Source: Lysobacter dokdonensis DS-58 (GTDB taxonomy: Bacteria; Pseudomonadota; Gammaproteobacteria; Xanthomonadales; Xanthomonadaceae). From it: DNA of 64,000 nt. The DNA lies in the NCBI RefSeq assembly GCF_000770795.1, contig NZ_JRKJ01000004.1, positions 37,617-101,616 on the forward strand, read 5' to 3'. Below are positions 19,302 through 28,243 of the stretch, piece after piece (position 1 is the stretch's first letter; the number at the start of each line of letters is the position of its first letter). The notes beneath the pieces are model-generated. The model did not search any database, was not told where the DNA came from, and saw only the letters and a program-made list of their open reading frames with translations. The translations under genes and the position numbers were made by a program.

Positions 19302-20654
19302 ATGATGGCGATGCAACGCACGATCCTGGCATTGGCCTGCATGCTGACGGTGGCGGGAGGCGCCGCCGCGCAGACGGCGCCGACCGAACGCGCATCGTCG
19401 TCGCAGTCCGCACCGGCCGCAACGCAAAGCGCGGCGTTCGCAAAGGAGGAGATCGCCGCGCTCGTCGCACCGGTCGCGCTGTATCCCGACTCGCTGCTCG
19501 CGCAAGTGCTGATGGCCTCCACGTACCCCGGCGACGTGGCCGATGCGGCCGCGTGGGCGAAGGCCCATCCCGACATGAAGGGCGACGCCGCGGTGAAGGC
19601 GGTCGCGAAGGAAGACTGGGACGCGAGCGTGCAATCGCTGGTCGCCTTCCCCGCCGCGATCCTGATGATGGGCCAGGACATCGCGTGGGTGCAGAAGCTC
19701 GGCGATGCGTTCCTCGCGCAGCCCAATGACGTGATGGCCACGGCGCAGGAACTGCGCAAGAAGGCGCAATCCACCGGGAACCTGAAGTCAAACGAGTACC
19801 AGACAGTCTCCAGCGAAGGCCAGAACGTCGTCATCCAGCCCACGCAGACCAACACGGTCTACGTGCCGGCCTACGACACCAACGTCGTCTACGGCAGCTG
19901 GGGCTACGGGTACCCGCCCTACTACTACCCGCCGGCTGCGTACTACCCGGGCTACGCGTTCGCGTCGGGCGTGTTCTGGGGCGCGGCCATCGGCATTTCG
20001 ATCGGCTTCTGGGGCGATTGCGATTGGGGCGGCGGCGACGTCAACATCAATTCCAATCGCTACAACGAGTTCAACCGAAACATCGATCGCGGCGATCGGC
20101 AGACGGGCGATCGCGGCAACCAGCGCTTCCAGCACGACGGATCGCGCCGCGATGGCGTGCCCTATCGCGACCAGGCCAGTCGCGAGAAGTACGGCAACCG
20201 GCAGGCGGGCGGCGAGTCGCGCGGTCAGTTCCGCGGCGAGGACGCGGGGCGCACGCAATCGCGCGAACAGGCGCGGCAACAGATGGAACGCCAGGGCATG
20301 GACCCGGCGCGCAACAACCAGCAGGCGCGCGATCGTGCGCAGACGGCCTCGCGCGATCCGCGTTCGTCGATGGCCGAGGGTGGGCGCGTCGATCGCGGTC
20401 CCGGCGGCTCGGCGTCGCAATATCGCCAGAGCGGCGCGAACAACGCCGGCTCGCGCGATCTCGCGCGCAGCAGCGGCGGACGCGGCGATTACGGCAACTC
20501 GCGCAACAACGCGTTCTCCGGCGCGAGCAATTCGGGAGCGTCGCGCCAGGCGGCCAGCCGCGGGCGTTCGAGCCAGGGCATGTCGCGCGGCAGCAGCGCC
20601 GGGCGTTCGATGAGCCGTCCTTCGCGGGGCGGCGGTGGAGGGCGTCGTCGATGA
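19302..20654 (+). CDS. DUF3300 secreted protein with Arg/Gly/Ser-rich tail
   Basis: A 450-aa exported protein: signal peptide to about residue 24, then a DUF3300 domain (about 42-270) with IAALVAPVALYPDSLLAQVL, followed by a Tyr/Pro/Gly stretch (YGYPPYYYPPAAYYPGYAF) and one hydrophobic segment (SGVFWGAAIGISIGFWGD). The last 170 residues are low-complexity, rich in Arg, Gly, Ser, Asn and Gln, and probably disordered. It starts 7 bp after the porin and overlaps the DUF2950 gene by 4 bp. DUF3300 and DUF2950 genes are known neighbours; neither has a firm function. A periplasmic or envelope role is likely. Confidence 0.88.
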   Translation: MMAMQRTILALACMLTVAGGAAAQTAPTERASSSQSAPAATQSAAFAKEEIAALVAPVALYPDSLLAQVLMASTYPGDVADAAAWAKAHPDMKGDAAVKAVAKEDWDASVQSLVAFPAAILMMGQDIAWVQKLGDAFLAQPNDVMATAQELRKKAQSTGNLKSNEYQTVSSEGQNVVIQPTQTNTVYVPAYDTNVVYGSWGYGYPPYYYPPAAYYPGYAFASGVFWGAAIGISIGFWGDCDWGGGDVNINSNRYNEFNRNIDRGDRQTGDRGNQRFQHDGSRRDGVPYRDQASREKYGNRQAGGESRGQFRGEDAGRTQSREQARQQMERQGMDPARNNQQARDRAQTASRDPRSSMAEGGRVDRGPGGSASQYRQSGANNAGSRDLARSSGGRGDYGNSRNNAFSGASNSGASRQAASRGRSSQGMSRGSSAGRSMSRPSRGGGGGRRR

Positions 20655-21550
20655 ACACGTTCGCGAAAACAACGTTGTGCCTGGCCCTTGCGGCGCTCGC
20701 GTTTCCCGCGCTCGCGCAACAGGCCTATCCCACGCCGCAGGCGGCGGCCGATGCGCTCGTCGATGCGCTCGGCACGACCAAGGCCGACGCGACCAAGCTC
20801 GCGCAGGTGTTCGGTAACGACTGGCGCGACTACGTGCCGGAGGACAGCATCGACCGCAAGGATGTCGATGCCTTCCTCGAAAAATATCGCGCCTCGCATG
20901 CGTTCACCGAAGGCAAGCCCGGAAGCCGCACGCTCGTGGCCGGCGCCGACAAATGGACCTTCCCGGTGCCGCTCGAACACGGTGAAGGCGGCTGGCGCTT
21001 CGACCTCGCCGCCGGCGCCGACGAAATCCGCGCGCGACGCATCGGCCGCAACGAGCTCGATGTGGAACAGGCGATCCGGGCCTACCACGACGCGCAGATG
21101 GATTACGCCGAGGCCGATCGCGATGGCGACGGCGTGCTCGAATACGCGCAGAAACTGGTGAGCACCGACGGCACGCACGACGGCCTGTTCTGGGCGCCCG
21201 ACGACAGCGGGCAAGTCAGTCCGTTGGGGCCGCTGTTCGGCGACGACACGCCGAAGGGCGATTACCTTGGCTACCACTACAAGATCCTGACGAAGCAGGG
21301 GCCGTCGGCGCCCGGTGGCGCGCGCGACTTCATGGTCGGCAAGGACATGATGCGCGGCTTCGCGCTGGTCGCCTGGCCCGCGAAGTACGGCGACACCGGC
21401 CTGGTCACCTTCGTCATCGGTTACGACGGGCAGGTGTTCGAGCGCAACCTTGGCGACGACACCGAGTCCATCGTGCGCGCGATGACGCAATACGATCCGG
21501 ACAGCGAGTGGAAGGACGTGCCCGAAGTGAAAGTCGCGGGCGCCGACTAA
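20651..21550 (+). CDS. DUF2950 secreted protein
   Basis: A 299-aa exported protein with a signal peptide ending near ALAQQ (about residue 23). The remainder matches DUF2950: DADGVLEYA-like RDGDGVLEYAQKLVS, GLFWAPDDSGQVSPLGPLFG, YHYKILTKQGPSAPGGARDF and the C-terminal VFERNLGDDT region. It overlaps DUF3300 (ATGA-type) and is the last gene of the operon; its end overlaps the convergent MscS-type gene by 4 bp. No catalytic residues can be named. Function unknown, probably periplasmic and linked to DUF3300. Confidence 0.88.
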   Translation: MNTFAKTTLCLALAALAFPALAQQAYPTPQAAADALVDALGTTKADATKLAQVFGNDWRDYVPEDSIDRKDVDAFLEKYRASHAFTEGKPGSRTLVAGADKWTFPVPLEHGEGGWRFDLAAGADEIRARRIGRNELDVEQAIRAYHDAQMDYAEADRDGDGVLEYAQKLVSTDGTHDGLFWAPDDSGQVSPLGPLFGDDTPKGDYLGYHYKILTKQGPSAPGGARDFMVGKDMMRGFALVAWPAKYGDTGLVTFVIGYDGQVFERNLGDDTESIVRAMTQYDPDSEWKDVPEVKVAGAD

Positions 21551-23190
21551 CCGTCGGCGCTGCCTTCCCAATGCGCCCTGGGGACGACCTTCGCCGTCTC
21601 CGGGTCGCCTTCGTAATGCGGCGTCATGATCTGCACGCCGGCGCCGTTGAACACGTCCTGGATCTGCGCGTGCAACGCGCTCAGCGCGATCCAGCGTTGC
21701 TGCACGTCGCCGATGCGCGCGCGCAGGCGGTATTCGATGCCGAAGTCGCCGAGCGCGGTCTGCAACACCATCGGCGGCGGCGTTTCGATCACGTCGGGCG
21801 TGCCGCGCGCGGCGTCGAGCAACAGGCGATGCACCTGGCGCCACGGCACGTCGTAACCGATCACCACGACGGCCTGCAGCCAGACGCCCGGCCCTTCCGG
21901 CGCGCGCGACAGATTCTCCAGCTTGCCCGCCATCACCACGCTGTTCGGGAAACTCACCTCCACGCCCAGCGGCGTGCGAATGCGCGTGGTGAACAACGCG
22001 ATTTGCTGCACCGTGCCCTCGACGTCACCGACGCGCACGACGTCGCCGACGCTCATCATGCGTGAGTACAGCAGCGTGAAGCCGCCCGCCGCCTGCCCGA
22101 CGATGCTCGACGCGCCGAGCGACACCATCAATCCGACGAACAGGCTCAAGCCCTTGAACGCATCGGTTTCCGCGCCGGGCAGGTACGGATAGGCCATCGC
22201 GAGCGCGAACAGCCAGACGATCGCGACGACGATCTTGCGCGTGGGTTCGGCGAGCTGCGAGTCGATGCCGACCAACCGGAAGCGCCCGTGCTCGACGCCC
22301 TGGAACGCCAGGCGGATGGCCTGCACGAACACGCGCGCGACCAGCAGGATGACGATCGCCGTGACCAGTCCGGGGACCGCGTGCAGGATGGCGTTGCCCC
22401 ACTTCGACAGCCGGCCCGCCATCCATTGCGTCATCGCGCCGGCCCACGGCTGCGTCCAGACGAATTGCGCGAAGCAGAACCGCAGCCATTCCTCGATGAC
22501 GAAGAGCACGAGGATCCAGGCGAACACGCGCGCAAGGCCGCGCCCGCTGGCGAGGAAGGCGAGTGCCATCTGGCGCGCGGATTCGTTGGGGATGCGCGTC
22601 AGTCGCGCGGTCGCCCACGCATCCACCCGCGAACGCAGGCGCGCGAGCGACCAGCGCAGGATCCACAACCCGAGCAGCATCGCGACGGTCGCGATCAGGC
22701 TCCAGCCGATGCCGCGCGCCAGGCGTGCCGGCGCGCGCGCGGTTTCGGAGGCGCGGACGGCGTCGGTCAGGCGCGCGAGGATCGCATCGCGGGCGCCGGC
22801 CAGCGTTTCGTTGCGCAAGGTGTCGACATCGGCCGGCGTCACGACGGTCACCAGTTGCCCGTCGAGCAGGATGACCACGCCCTGCGGCGCGTCCTGGGAC
22901 GTCGCCTTCGCCACGCCGTGGTGTTCGACGATGCGCTCGATGTTGGCTTCCGCGGCGCGCGCGCGCATCTGCGGCGTGTTGCCCAGGAAGCGGGAGCGGA
23001 AGGTGACGATGTCGCGGTTGAAGAAACGCGCGGTGGCGGTGTCCTGGAGACTGGCGGCAGGCGCGGTGGTCGCCGGCGTGGGAACGCTCGTCGCGGGCGT
23101 CGCGTGCGCGAGCCCGGCCACGAGCACGACGCAGGCCAGCGCGAGCCCGCGCAGCCAGCCGATCCGCCCGATGGAAGTGCGTCCCCGCAT
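21547..23190 (-). CDS. Mechanosensitive ion channel (MscS family)
   Basis: A 547-aa channel protein: signal peptide (GLALACVVLVAGLAHA), a periplasmic region to about 170, four or more membrane helices, then the MscS pore and beta domain (SIVGQAAGGFTLLYSRMMSVGDVVRVGD; VSFPNSVVMAGKLENLSR). It opens under membrane tension to release solutes on osmotic downshift. An ATG 18 bp upstream (23208) is an alternative; the chosen start gives the cleaner signal peptide. It is convergent with the DUF2950 gene, overlapping 4 bp, and divergent from the next gene. Confidence 0.93.
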   Translation of the reverse strand: MRGRTSIGRIGWLRGLALACVVLVAGLAHATPATSVPTPATTAPAASLQDTATARFFNRDIVTFRSRFLGNTPQMRARAAEANIERIVEHHGVAKATSQDAPQGVVILLDGQLVTVVTPADVDTLRNETLAGARDAILARLTDAVRASETARAPARLARGIGWSLIATVAMLLGLWILRWSLARLRSRVDAWATARLTRIPNESARQMALAFLASGRGLARVFAWILVLFVIEEWLRFCFAQFVWTQPWAGAMTQWMAGRLSKWGNAILHAVPGLVTAIVILLVARVFVQAIRLAFQGVEHGRFRLVGIDSQLAEPTRKIVVAIVWLFALAMAYPYLPGAETDAFKGLSLFVGLMVSLGASSIVGQAAGGFTLLYSRMMSVGDVVRVGDVEGTVQQIALFTTRIRTPLGVEVSFPNSVVMAGKLENLSRAPEGPGVWLQAVVVIGYDVPWRQVHRLLLDAARGTPDVIETPPPMVLQTALGDFGIEYRLRARIGDVQQRWIALSALHAQIQDVFNGAGVQIMTPHYEGDPETAKVVPRAHWEGSADG

Positions 23191-23312
23191 GGCGGATGGA
23201 ACGGGCAATCGGTGCGCCGGCGGCCGTGTTGCTTCGGGTTTCTGCTACGCAACGCATGCCCGGCGCGCGGGGTTGGCGCTACGCTTCACGCCAGACCACG
23301 GGGAGAACCACG

Positions 23313-24080
23313 ATGCACCGTTTCCTGTTTGCCCTGGCGCTGGCCGGCGCCTGCGCGTCCGCCTGCGCCCAGGACGCGCCGACGCCCACCGAACAGGAAA
23401 CCGATGCGCTCGCCACCGCTGCCACGCGGGGCGTGGCCCTGTGGCGCCTGGATCGCGCGGCCGTCGCCGCCGAAGTCGTCGCCAACGACACGCGCAAGTT
23501 CCGCAAGGACGAGCGCGTCACCGGTTTCACCACCCGGCAGGACGGCGATGCGATCGTCGTGTCGTGGGTCGACACGACCCCGGTCGCGCTCTACCGCGTG
23601 CGCGTCGGCGCAGACGGCGTGGCCGGTGAGCTGGAAACACTGGAAACCCCCGCGGCGCTCACGCCCGACGAGGCGGCGCAGGCCCGCGCCCTCGCGGTCG
23701 CGGTGCCGCTCGTGCAGCCGACGTGCACGGAAAGCTACCGCAGCCTTGCATTGCCCTCGGGCGATGCGCGCTGGTCCGTCTATCTATTGCCCGTGACCAC
23801 GAAGGAAGCCGTCGTGCCCTTCGGAGGTTCGTATCGCATCGATGTCGCCGACGGCGCGGTGGCGTCCCAGCGCGCATACGCGAAGACCTGCATCACCCTC
23901 GACACCAAGCCCGGCACGGTGGCGACCATGGTGACGAGCGAGGGCGACGCGACGCCGACCGACGTGCACGTGTTCTGGCAACTGTGGTCGAAGACCCCGA
24001 TGTACGTGCATACGCCGCGCGGCCTCTGGGCGATCCAGGAAGGCCACGCCGCGTTGCTGGAACGCCCGAAGGGGCAGTGA
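23313..24080 (+). CDS. Secreted protein of unknown function
   Basis: A 255-aa exported protein, signal peptide cleaved near ASACAQDA (about residue 20). The mature protein is rich in beta-strand-like segments and contains several cysteines (CTESY, KTCITL) that could form a disulfide in the periplasm. I do not recognise the family. The ATG follows a GGGGAGA ribosome site by 7 nt; the frame is open further upstream but without a better start. It stands alone, with the next gene convergent 3 bp away. Confidence 0.7.
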   Translation: MHRFLFALALAGACASACAQDAPTPTEQETDALATAATRGVALWRLDRAAVAAEVVANDTRKFRKDERVTGFTTRQDGDAIVVSWVDTTPVALYRVRVGADGVAGELETLETPAALTPDEAAQARALAVAVPLVQPTCTESYRSLALPSGDARWSVYLLPVTTKEAVVPFGGSYRIDVADGAVASQRAYAKTCITLDTKPGTVATMVTSEGDATPTDVHVFWQLWSKTPMYVHTPRGLWAIQEGHAALLERPKGQ

Positions 24081-24083
24081 CGG

Positions 24084-24521
24084 TCAGCAGCCGTCGGGCA
24101 GGCGTTGCACGATCGACTGCGACCCCGCGTCCACGCGCAGCGACACACAGCGTCCCTGTGCATCCATCGCGTCGACTTCCCACAAGCCGCCTTCGTATTC
24201 GGCGAGCTCCATCATCGTGTAGCCCTTGTCGGCGACGAGTTGCGAGACCGAATTGAGCGCGTCGATGGACCGCGTGCCGGCGCCGTCGAAGATGCGCCCG
24301 GTCTGCGGGTCGACCGCCACCTCGCGCCACGTCACGCTGCCCGACTTGCGGACCTTGGCTTCCCACAGGCCATCGTCGAGATCGATGTCGAAGACGTTGT
24401 GGTAGCCGGCGGCGTGCAGCACCGCTTGGAGCTGCGTCGGAGTGCGGACCGGCGCGGCCGCGGGCGTGGTCGCGATCGCGACGAGGGGAACCAGGAGCGA
24501 GGCGAACAGGAACATGCGCAT
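24084..24521 (-). CDS. Secreted PepSY-like protein
   Basis: A 145-aa exported protein with a short signal peptide (MRMFLFASLLVPLVAIATTP). The mature part holds two similar halves, each with a beta-alpha-beta pattern: LHAAGYHNVFDIDLDDGLWEAKV near 35-58 and LVADKGYTMMELAEYEGGLW near 95-114, which resembles PepSY/BLF-type repeats. It ends LPDGC with a lone C-terminal cysteine. PepSY proteins often sit in the periplasm as small inhibitors or sensors; nothing here shows the partner. It is 104 bp downstream of trpE on the same strand. Confidence 0.65.
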   Translation of the reverse strand: MRMFLFASLLVPLVAIATTPAAAPVRTPTQLQAVLHAAGYHNVFDIDLDDGLWEAKVRKSGSVTWREVAVDPQTGRIFDGAGTRSIDALNSVSQLVADKGYTMMELAEYEGGLWEVDAMDAQGRCVSLRVDAGSQSIVQRLPDGC

Positions 24522-24625
24522 GGGGGAATCTCCACGGGGGGCGCCGCACGTTGCGTCCCCGCGGACGATGCGATCAACGCGATTGTTCTCGGCTTGTCGG
24601 CCTGCTTTCCCGCCACCATCACGCG

Positions 24626-26107
24626 CTACAAGCCCTTGGCCGCTTCCGACACCGCACGGAACAACGCGCGTCCCTTGTTCATCGTCTCCTCCCATTCCTT
24701 CTCGGGGTCGGAGTCGTAGACGATGCCCGCGCCGGCCTGCACGTGCAGGCGGCCGTCCTGGATGACGGCGGTGCGGATGGCGATCGCGGTATCGGCGTCG
24801 CCATGCCAGCCGATGTATCCCACCGCGCCGGAATAGACGTTGCGGCGGATCGGTTCGAGTTCGGCGATCACTTCGAGCGCGCGCACTTTCGGCGCGCCGC
24901 TGACGGTGCCGGCGGGGAAGGTCGCGCGCAGCACGTCCGCGTAGCCCAGGCCGTCCTGCAACTGGCCCGTCACTTCGCTGACGATGTGCATGACGTGGCT
25001 GTAGCGCTCGATGACGAATTGCTCGCCGACTTTCACCGTGCCCGGCTTCGCGACACGGCCCACGTCGTTGCGGCCGAGGTCGATGAGCATCAGGTGCTCG
25101 GCGCGTTCCTTCGGGTCGGCGAGCAGTTCGGCTTCCAGTGCGAGGTCTTCTTCCGGCGTGCGGCCGCGCGGGCGCGTGCCCGCGATCGGGCGCACGGTGA
25201 TTTCGCCACCCTGCAGGCGCACGAGGATCTCCGGGGACGAACCGACGACCTGCGTCCCGCCGACATCGAGGAAATACATGTAGGGCGAAGGATTGAGCGC
25301 CCGCAGCGCGCGGTACACATCGACCGGCCGCGCCTGGAAGGGCACCGACAACCGTTGCGACAACACGACCTGGAAAATGTCGCCGGCGCGGATCAGCTCC
25401 TTGCTCTTCTCCACGGCCGCGATGAACCCCTCGCGCGTGAAGCCGCTGACGAAATGGCTTTCGTCGAGCGCGGCGGGTACCAGCGTCTCGGGATAACTCG
25501 CACCGGCGTGGCGCAGGCGATGCGTGAGCGCGTCGAGCCGGCGATTCGCCTTCGCCCACGCCTGGGGTTCGCGCGGGTCCGCGTGCACGATGAGATACAG
25601 GCGGCCCTTGAGGTTGTCGAACACGGCGACTTCCTCGCTGAGCATCAGCAGGATGTCGGGCGTGCCCAGTTCGTCGGTCTTTTCGTTGCCGGTCTTCAGG
25701 CGCGGCTCGATGTACTGCACGCACTCGAAACCGAACCACCCCACCAGCCCGCCCGTGAATCCCGGCAACCCCGGGATCTCCGGCACGCGGTGCTCGGCGC
25801 GCAGGCGCTCGATTTCGGCGAACGGATCGTCGATCTCGCGGAAGTCGACGAGTTCGCCCAGTTCGGTCGCATAGAACGTGTTGCCCGCGAAGGCGTACAC
25901 GCGTCGCGCGGGAAGACCGATGATCGAGTAACGCCCGAAGCGTTCGCCGCCTTCGACCGATTCGAACAGGTAGGTGTGCGGGCCATCGGCCAGCTTCAGA
26001 TAGACGGATAACGGCGTATCGAGGTCGGACAGGACTTCGCGCACGACGGGGATGCGCGTGTAACCGTCTTCAGTCAATTGCTGGAATCGTTCGGGCGAAA
26101 TTGTCAC
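24626..26107 (-). CDS. trpE: Anthranilate synthase component I
   Basis: A 493-aa enzyme that makes anthranilate from chorismate and glutamine-derived ammonia with TrpG, the first step of tryptophan synthesis in the cytoplasm. The N-terminal domain carries the LKLADGPHTYLFESVEGGERFGRYSIIG-type tryptophan-inhibition region; the chorismate-binding domain has PFQARPVDVYRALR, PSPYMYFLDVGG, IAGTRPRGRTPEEDLALEAELL and GTVSGAPKVRALEVI. Start chosen at a GTG giving TISPERFQQL, near the family's usual head; an ATG 42 bp upstream (26149) is an alternative with no better ribosome site. No trpG is adjacent downstream in this window. Confidence 0.93.
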   Translation of the reverse strand: MTISPERFQQLTEDGYTRIPVVREVLSDLDTPLSVYLKLADGPHTYLFESVEGGERFGRYSIIGLPARRVYAFAGNTFYATELGELVDFREIDDPFAEIERLRAEHRVPEIPGLPGFTGGLVGWFGFECVQYIEPRLKTGNEKTDELGTPDILLMLSEEVAVFDNLKGRLYLIVHADPREPQAWAKANRRLDALTHRLRHAGASYPETLVPAALDESHFVSGFTREGFIAAVEKSKELIRAGDIFQVVLSQRLSVPFQARPVDVYRALRALNPSPYMYFLDVGGTQVVGSSPEILVRLQGGEITVRPIAGTRPRGRTPEEDLALEAELLADPKERAEHLMLIDLGRNDVGRVAKPGTVKVGEQFVIERYSHVMHIVSEVTGQLQDGLGYADVLRATFPAGTVSGAPKVRALEVIAELEPIRRNVYSGAVGYIGWHGDADTAIAIRTAVIQDGRLHVQAGAGIVYDSDPEKEWEETMNKGRALFRAVSEAAKGL

Positions 26108-26184
26108 GCGGGCGTCACGCTGTGTCCGGAAAATCGAAGGCCATCGCAAGGACGACGGACGGAAGCGGGATTGCTTCCACGAGG

Positions 26185-26216
26185 GCCGATACCGAAAGGT
26201 GTCGGCTTTCTTTTTG
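26185..26216 (+). terminator. Intrinsic terminator-like hairpin pointing rightward
   Basis: On the plus strand, GCCGATACC-GAAA-GGTGTCGGC (26185-26206; nine pairs with one G-U and a GNRA loop) is followed by TTTCTTTTT. This is a textbook Rho-independent terminator for plus-strand transcription, although both flanking genes (trpE, rpe) are on the minus strand. A second hairpin, GGAAGC-GGGATT-GCTTCC, lies just before it at 26161-26178. Confidence 0.6.
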
Positions 26217-26218
26217 CG

Positions 26219-26893
26219 TCAACGGCGCGTCGCCGCCACTGCGTCTTTCATGCGCCTCACCACGTCGGCGTAATCGGGCTGGCCGAAGATCGCCGAACCG
26301 GCGACGAACGTATCCGCGCCCGCCGCCGCGATTTCCGCGATGTTGTCGGGTTTGACGCCGCCATCGATCTCCAGGCGGATCGCCTTGCCGCTGTTGTCGA
26401 TGCGCTCGCGCACCGCGCGCAGCTTCGTCAACGCCGAGGGAATGAAGGCCTGCCCGCCAAAGCCCGGATTGACCGACATCAGCAGCACCATGTCGAGTTC
26501 TTCCAGCACGTAGTCGAGCACTTCGACCGGAGTGGCGGGATTGAGCACCAGGCCGGCCTGGCACCCGAGCGACTTGATCAACTGCACGGTGCGATGCACG
26601 TGCCGGCTGGCCTCGGGGTGGAAGGTGATCATCGTGGCGCCGGCCTTTGCGAAGTCCGGGACGATGCGGTCGACCGGTTCCACCATCAGGTGCACGTCGA
26701 TCGGCGCGGTCACGCCGTGCTTGCGCAATGCCTCGCACACCAACGGCCCGATGGTGAGGTTGGGCACGTAGTGGTTGTCCATCACGTCGAAGTGCACCCA
26801 GTCGGCGCCCGCGCGCAGCACGTTGTCGACTTCCTCGCCGAGCTTGGCGAAGTTGGCCGAGAGGATGGAAGGCGCGATGACTGTCGATTGCAT
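26219..26893 (-). CDS. rpe: Ribulose-phosphate 3-epimerase
   Basis: A 224-aa TIM-barrel enzyme that interconverts ribulose 5-phosphate and xylulose 5-phosphate in the pentose phosphate pathway. Visible active-site phrases: [16 protein letters not shown] at the N-terminus, [47 protein letters not shown] and [11 protein letters not shown] with the second catalytic Asp, then phosphate-binding VAGSAIFG. Full family length. It lies between the DnaJ-domain gene (11 bp) and trpE, all on the minus strand; an rpe-trpE linkage is common in gammaproteobacteria. Confidence 0.97.
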   Translation of the reverse strand: MQSTVIAPSILSANFAKLGEEVDNVLRAGADWVHFDVMDNHYVPNLTIGPLVCEALRKHGVTAPIDVHLMVEPVDRIVPDFAKAGATMITFHPEASRHVHRTVQLIKSLGCQAGLVLNPATPVEVLDYVLEELDMVLLMSVNPGFGGQAFIPSALTKLRAVRERIDNSGKAIRLEIDGGVKPDNIAEIAAAGADTFVAGSAIFGQPDYADVVRRMKDAVAATRR

Positions 26894-26904
26894 GGTCGGA
26901 TCCG

Positions 26905-27249
26905 TCAGGGTTTGTTGCTGTTTTTGCGCAGGGCCTGGATGCGGTCGTACGCGGCGTTGATCTCGCGCGCGCGGACTTCGGCGTGGCGCTGCACGTCGGT
27001 GCCCGCACCGGCGACGCGGTCGGGGTGGTACTGGGACATCAGCCGCCGGTAGGCCAGGTCGACCTCGGCGTCGGTGGCCTCTTCGTCGAGCCCGAGGACC
27101 GCGTAGGGGTTCTCCCGCTTGCCGCGGAACCAGTCGTTGTCGAGGGCGTGGCCGAGCAGCAGGCCGATCAGCGCACCCAGCAACGGGTTCGACCGCAGCA
27201 GGGCAGCGCCCGCGAAGACCCCCAGCACCTTGCCGTACCAACGTTTCAT
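26905..27249 (-). CDS. Short membrane-anchored DnaJ-domain protein
   Basis: A 114-aa protein with a glycine-rich N-terminal segment ([21 protein letters not shown], about 18-38) that resembles the DjlA membrane dimerisation helix, followed by a C-terminal J domain (about 46-110) with the key HPD at 75-77 in SQYHPDRV. The central TerB-like domain of full DjlA is absent, so this is a reduced form. J proteins stimulate DnaK ATPase; the anchor would bring DnaK to the inner membrane. Located 11 bp upstream of rpe. Confidence 0.85.
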   Translation of the reverse strand: MKRWYGKVLGVFAGAALLRSNPLLGALIGLLLGHALDNDWFRGKRENPYAVLGLDEEATDAEVDLAYRRLMSQYHPDRVAGAGTDVQRHAEVRAREINAAYDRIQALRKNSNKP

Positions 27250-27318
27250 CGGCGCAGTCTACAGGCGCGGCGGCGGGGCCCGGCGTACACTACGCCGCCC
27301 TGCCAGACGTGCAAGGCG

Positions 27319-28230
27319 ATGCAAGCTTCCGACACCCGCCCGTCCCTCCTCGAGGCCGACCTCCCGGGCCTGCCCCTGCGGCACCGCGGCAAGGTGCGCG
27401 ATGTGTTCGAGCTGCCCGGCAACCGGCTGCTGATCGTCGCCACCGACCGCCTCTCGGCCTTCGACGTCGTGCTGCCCGATCCGATCCCCGGCAAGGGCGA
27501 GATGCTCTGCCAGATCAGCAACTTCTGGTTCGACCGCACGCGCGGCCTGATGCCCAACCACCTCACCGGCGTCGATGTCGCCAGCGTGCTGCCGGCGGGT
27601 GTCGATGCAGCCCGCTACGCCAAGCGCGCGGTGGTGACGAAGAAGCTCAAGCCGGTGCCGGTGGAAGCCATTGCGCGCGGTTACCTGATCGGCAGCGGCT
27701 GGAAGGATTACCAGCGCACCGGCCGCGTGAGCGGCATCGCGCTGCCCGACGGCCTGCGCCAGGCCGAACAACTCCCGCAGCCGATCTTCACGCCCTCGAC
27801 GAAGGCCGCCGTCGGCGACCACGACGAGAACATCGACTTCGACACGATGGTGAAAACCGTCGGCGCCGACCTCGCCGAGCAGGTACGCGACGCAACGCTG
27901 CGCCTGTACGCATTCGCGCGCGACCATGCGGCGGCGCGCGGCATCATCCTCGCGGATACGAAGTTCGAGTTCGGCACCGACGAGGACGGCCGCCTCTACG
28001 TCATGGACGAAATGCTCACCCCGGACTCGTCGCGCTACTGGCCTGCCGACGAATACAAGGTCGGCATCAGCCCGCCGAGTTACGACAAGCAGTTCGTACG
28101 CGACTGGCTGGAACAGGTCGGCTGGGACAAGACTCCGCCCGGCCCGCGCCTGCCGGCCGAGGTGATCGAACGCACGCGCGCCAAGTACGCCGAAGCCCTG
28201 CAACGCCTCGCGGGAATTTCCGTCGACTGA
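27319..28230 (+). CDS. purC: Phosphoribosylaminoimidazole-succinocarboxamide synthase
   Basis: A 303-aa enzyme of purine synthesis that ligates aspartate to CAIR with ATP, forming SAICAR in the cytoplasm. Motifs: [11 protein letters not shown] near 24-34, [37 protein letters not shown], and [31 protein letters not shown] (about 213-243, split here by family convention). The length fits the longer bacterial/yeast-like form. The ATG follows a CAAGGCG-like weak ribosome site. It heads a three-gene plus-strand run with the Mpo1-like and EamA genes. Confidence 0.97.
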   Translation: MQASDTRPSLLEADLPGLPLRHRGKVRDVFELPGNRLLIVATDRLSAFDVVLPDPIPGKGEMLCQISNFWFDRTRGLMPNHLTGVDVASVLPAGVDAARYAKRAVVTKKLKPVPVEAIARGYLIGSGWKDYQRTGRVSGIALPDGLRQAEQLPQPIFTPSTKAAVGDHDENIDFDTMVKTVGADLAEQVRDATLRLYAFARDHAAARGIILADTKFEFGTDEDGRLYVMDEMLTPDSSRYWPADEYKVGISPPSYDKQFVRDWLEQVGWDKTPPGPRLPAEVIERTRAKYAEALQRLAGISVD

Positions 28231-28243
28231 CCGGAGCACACCG

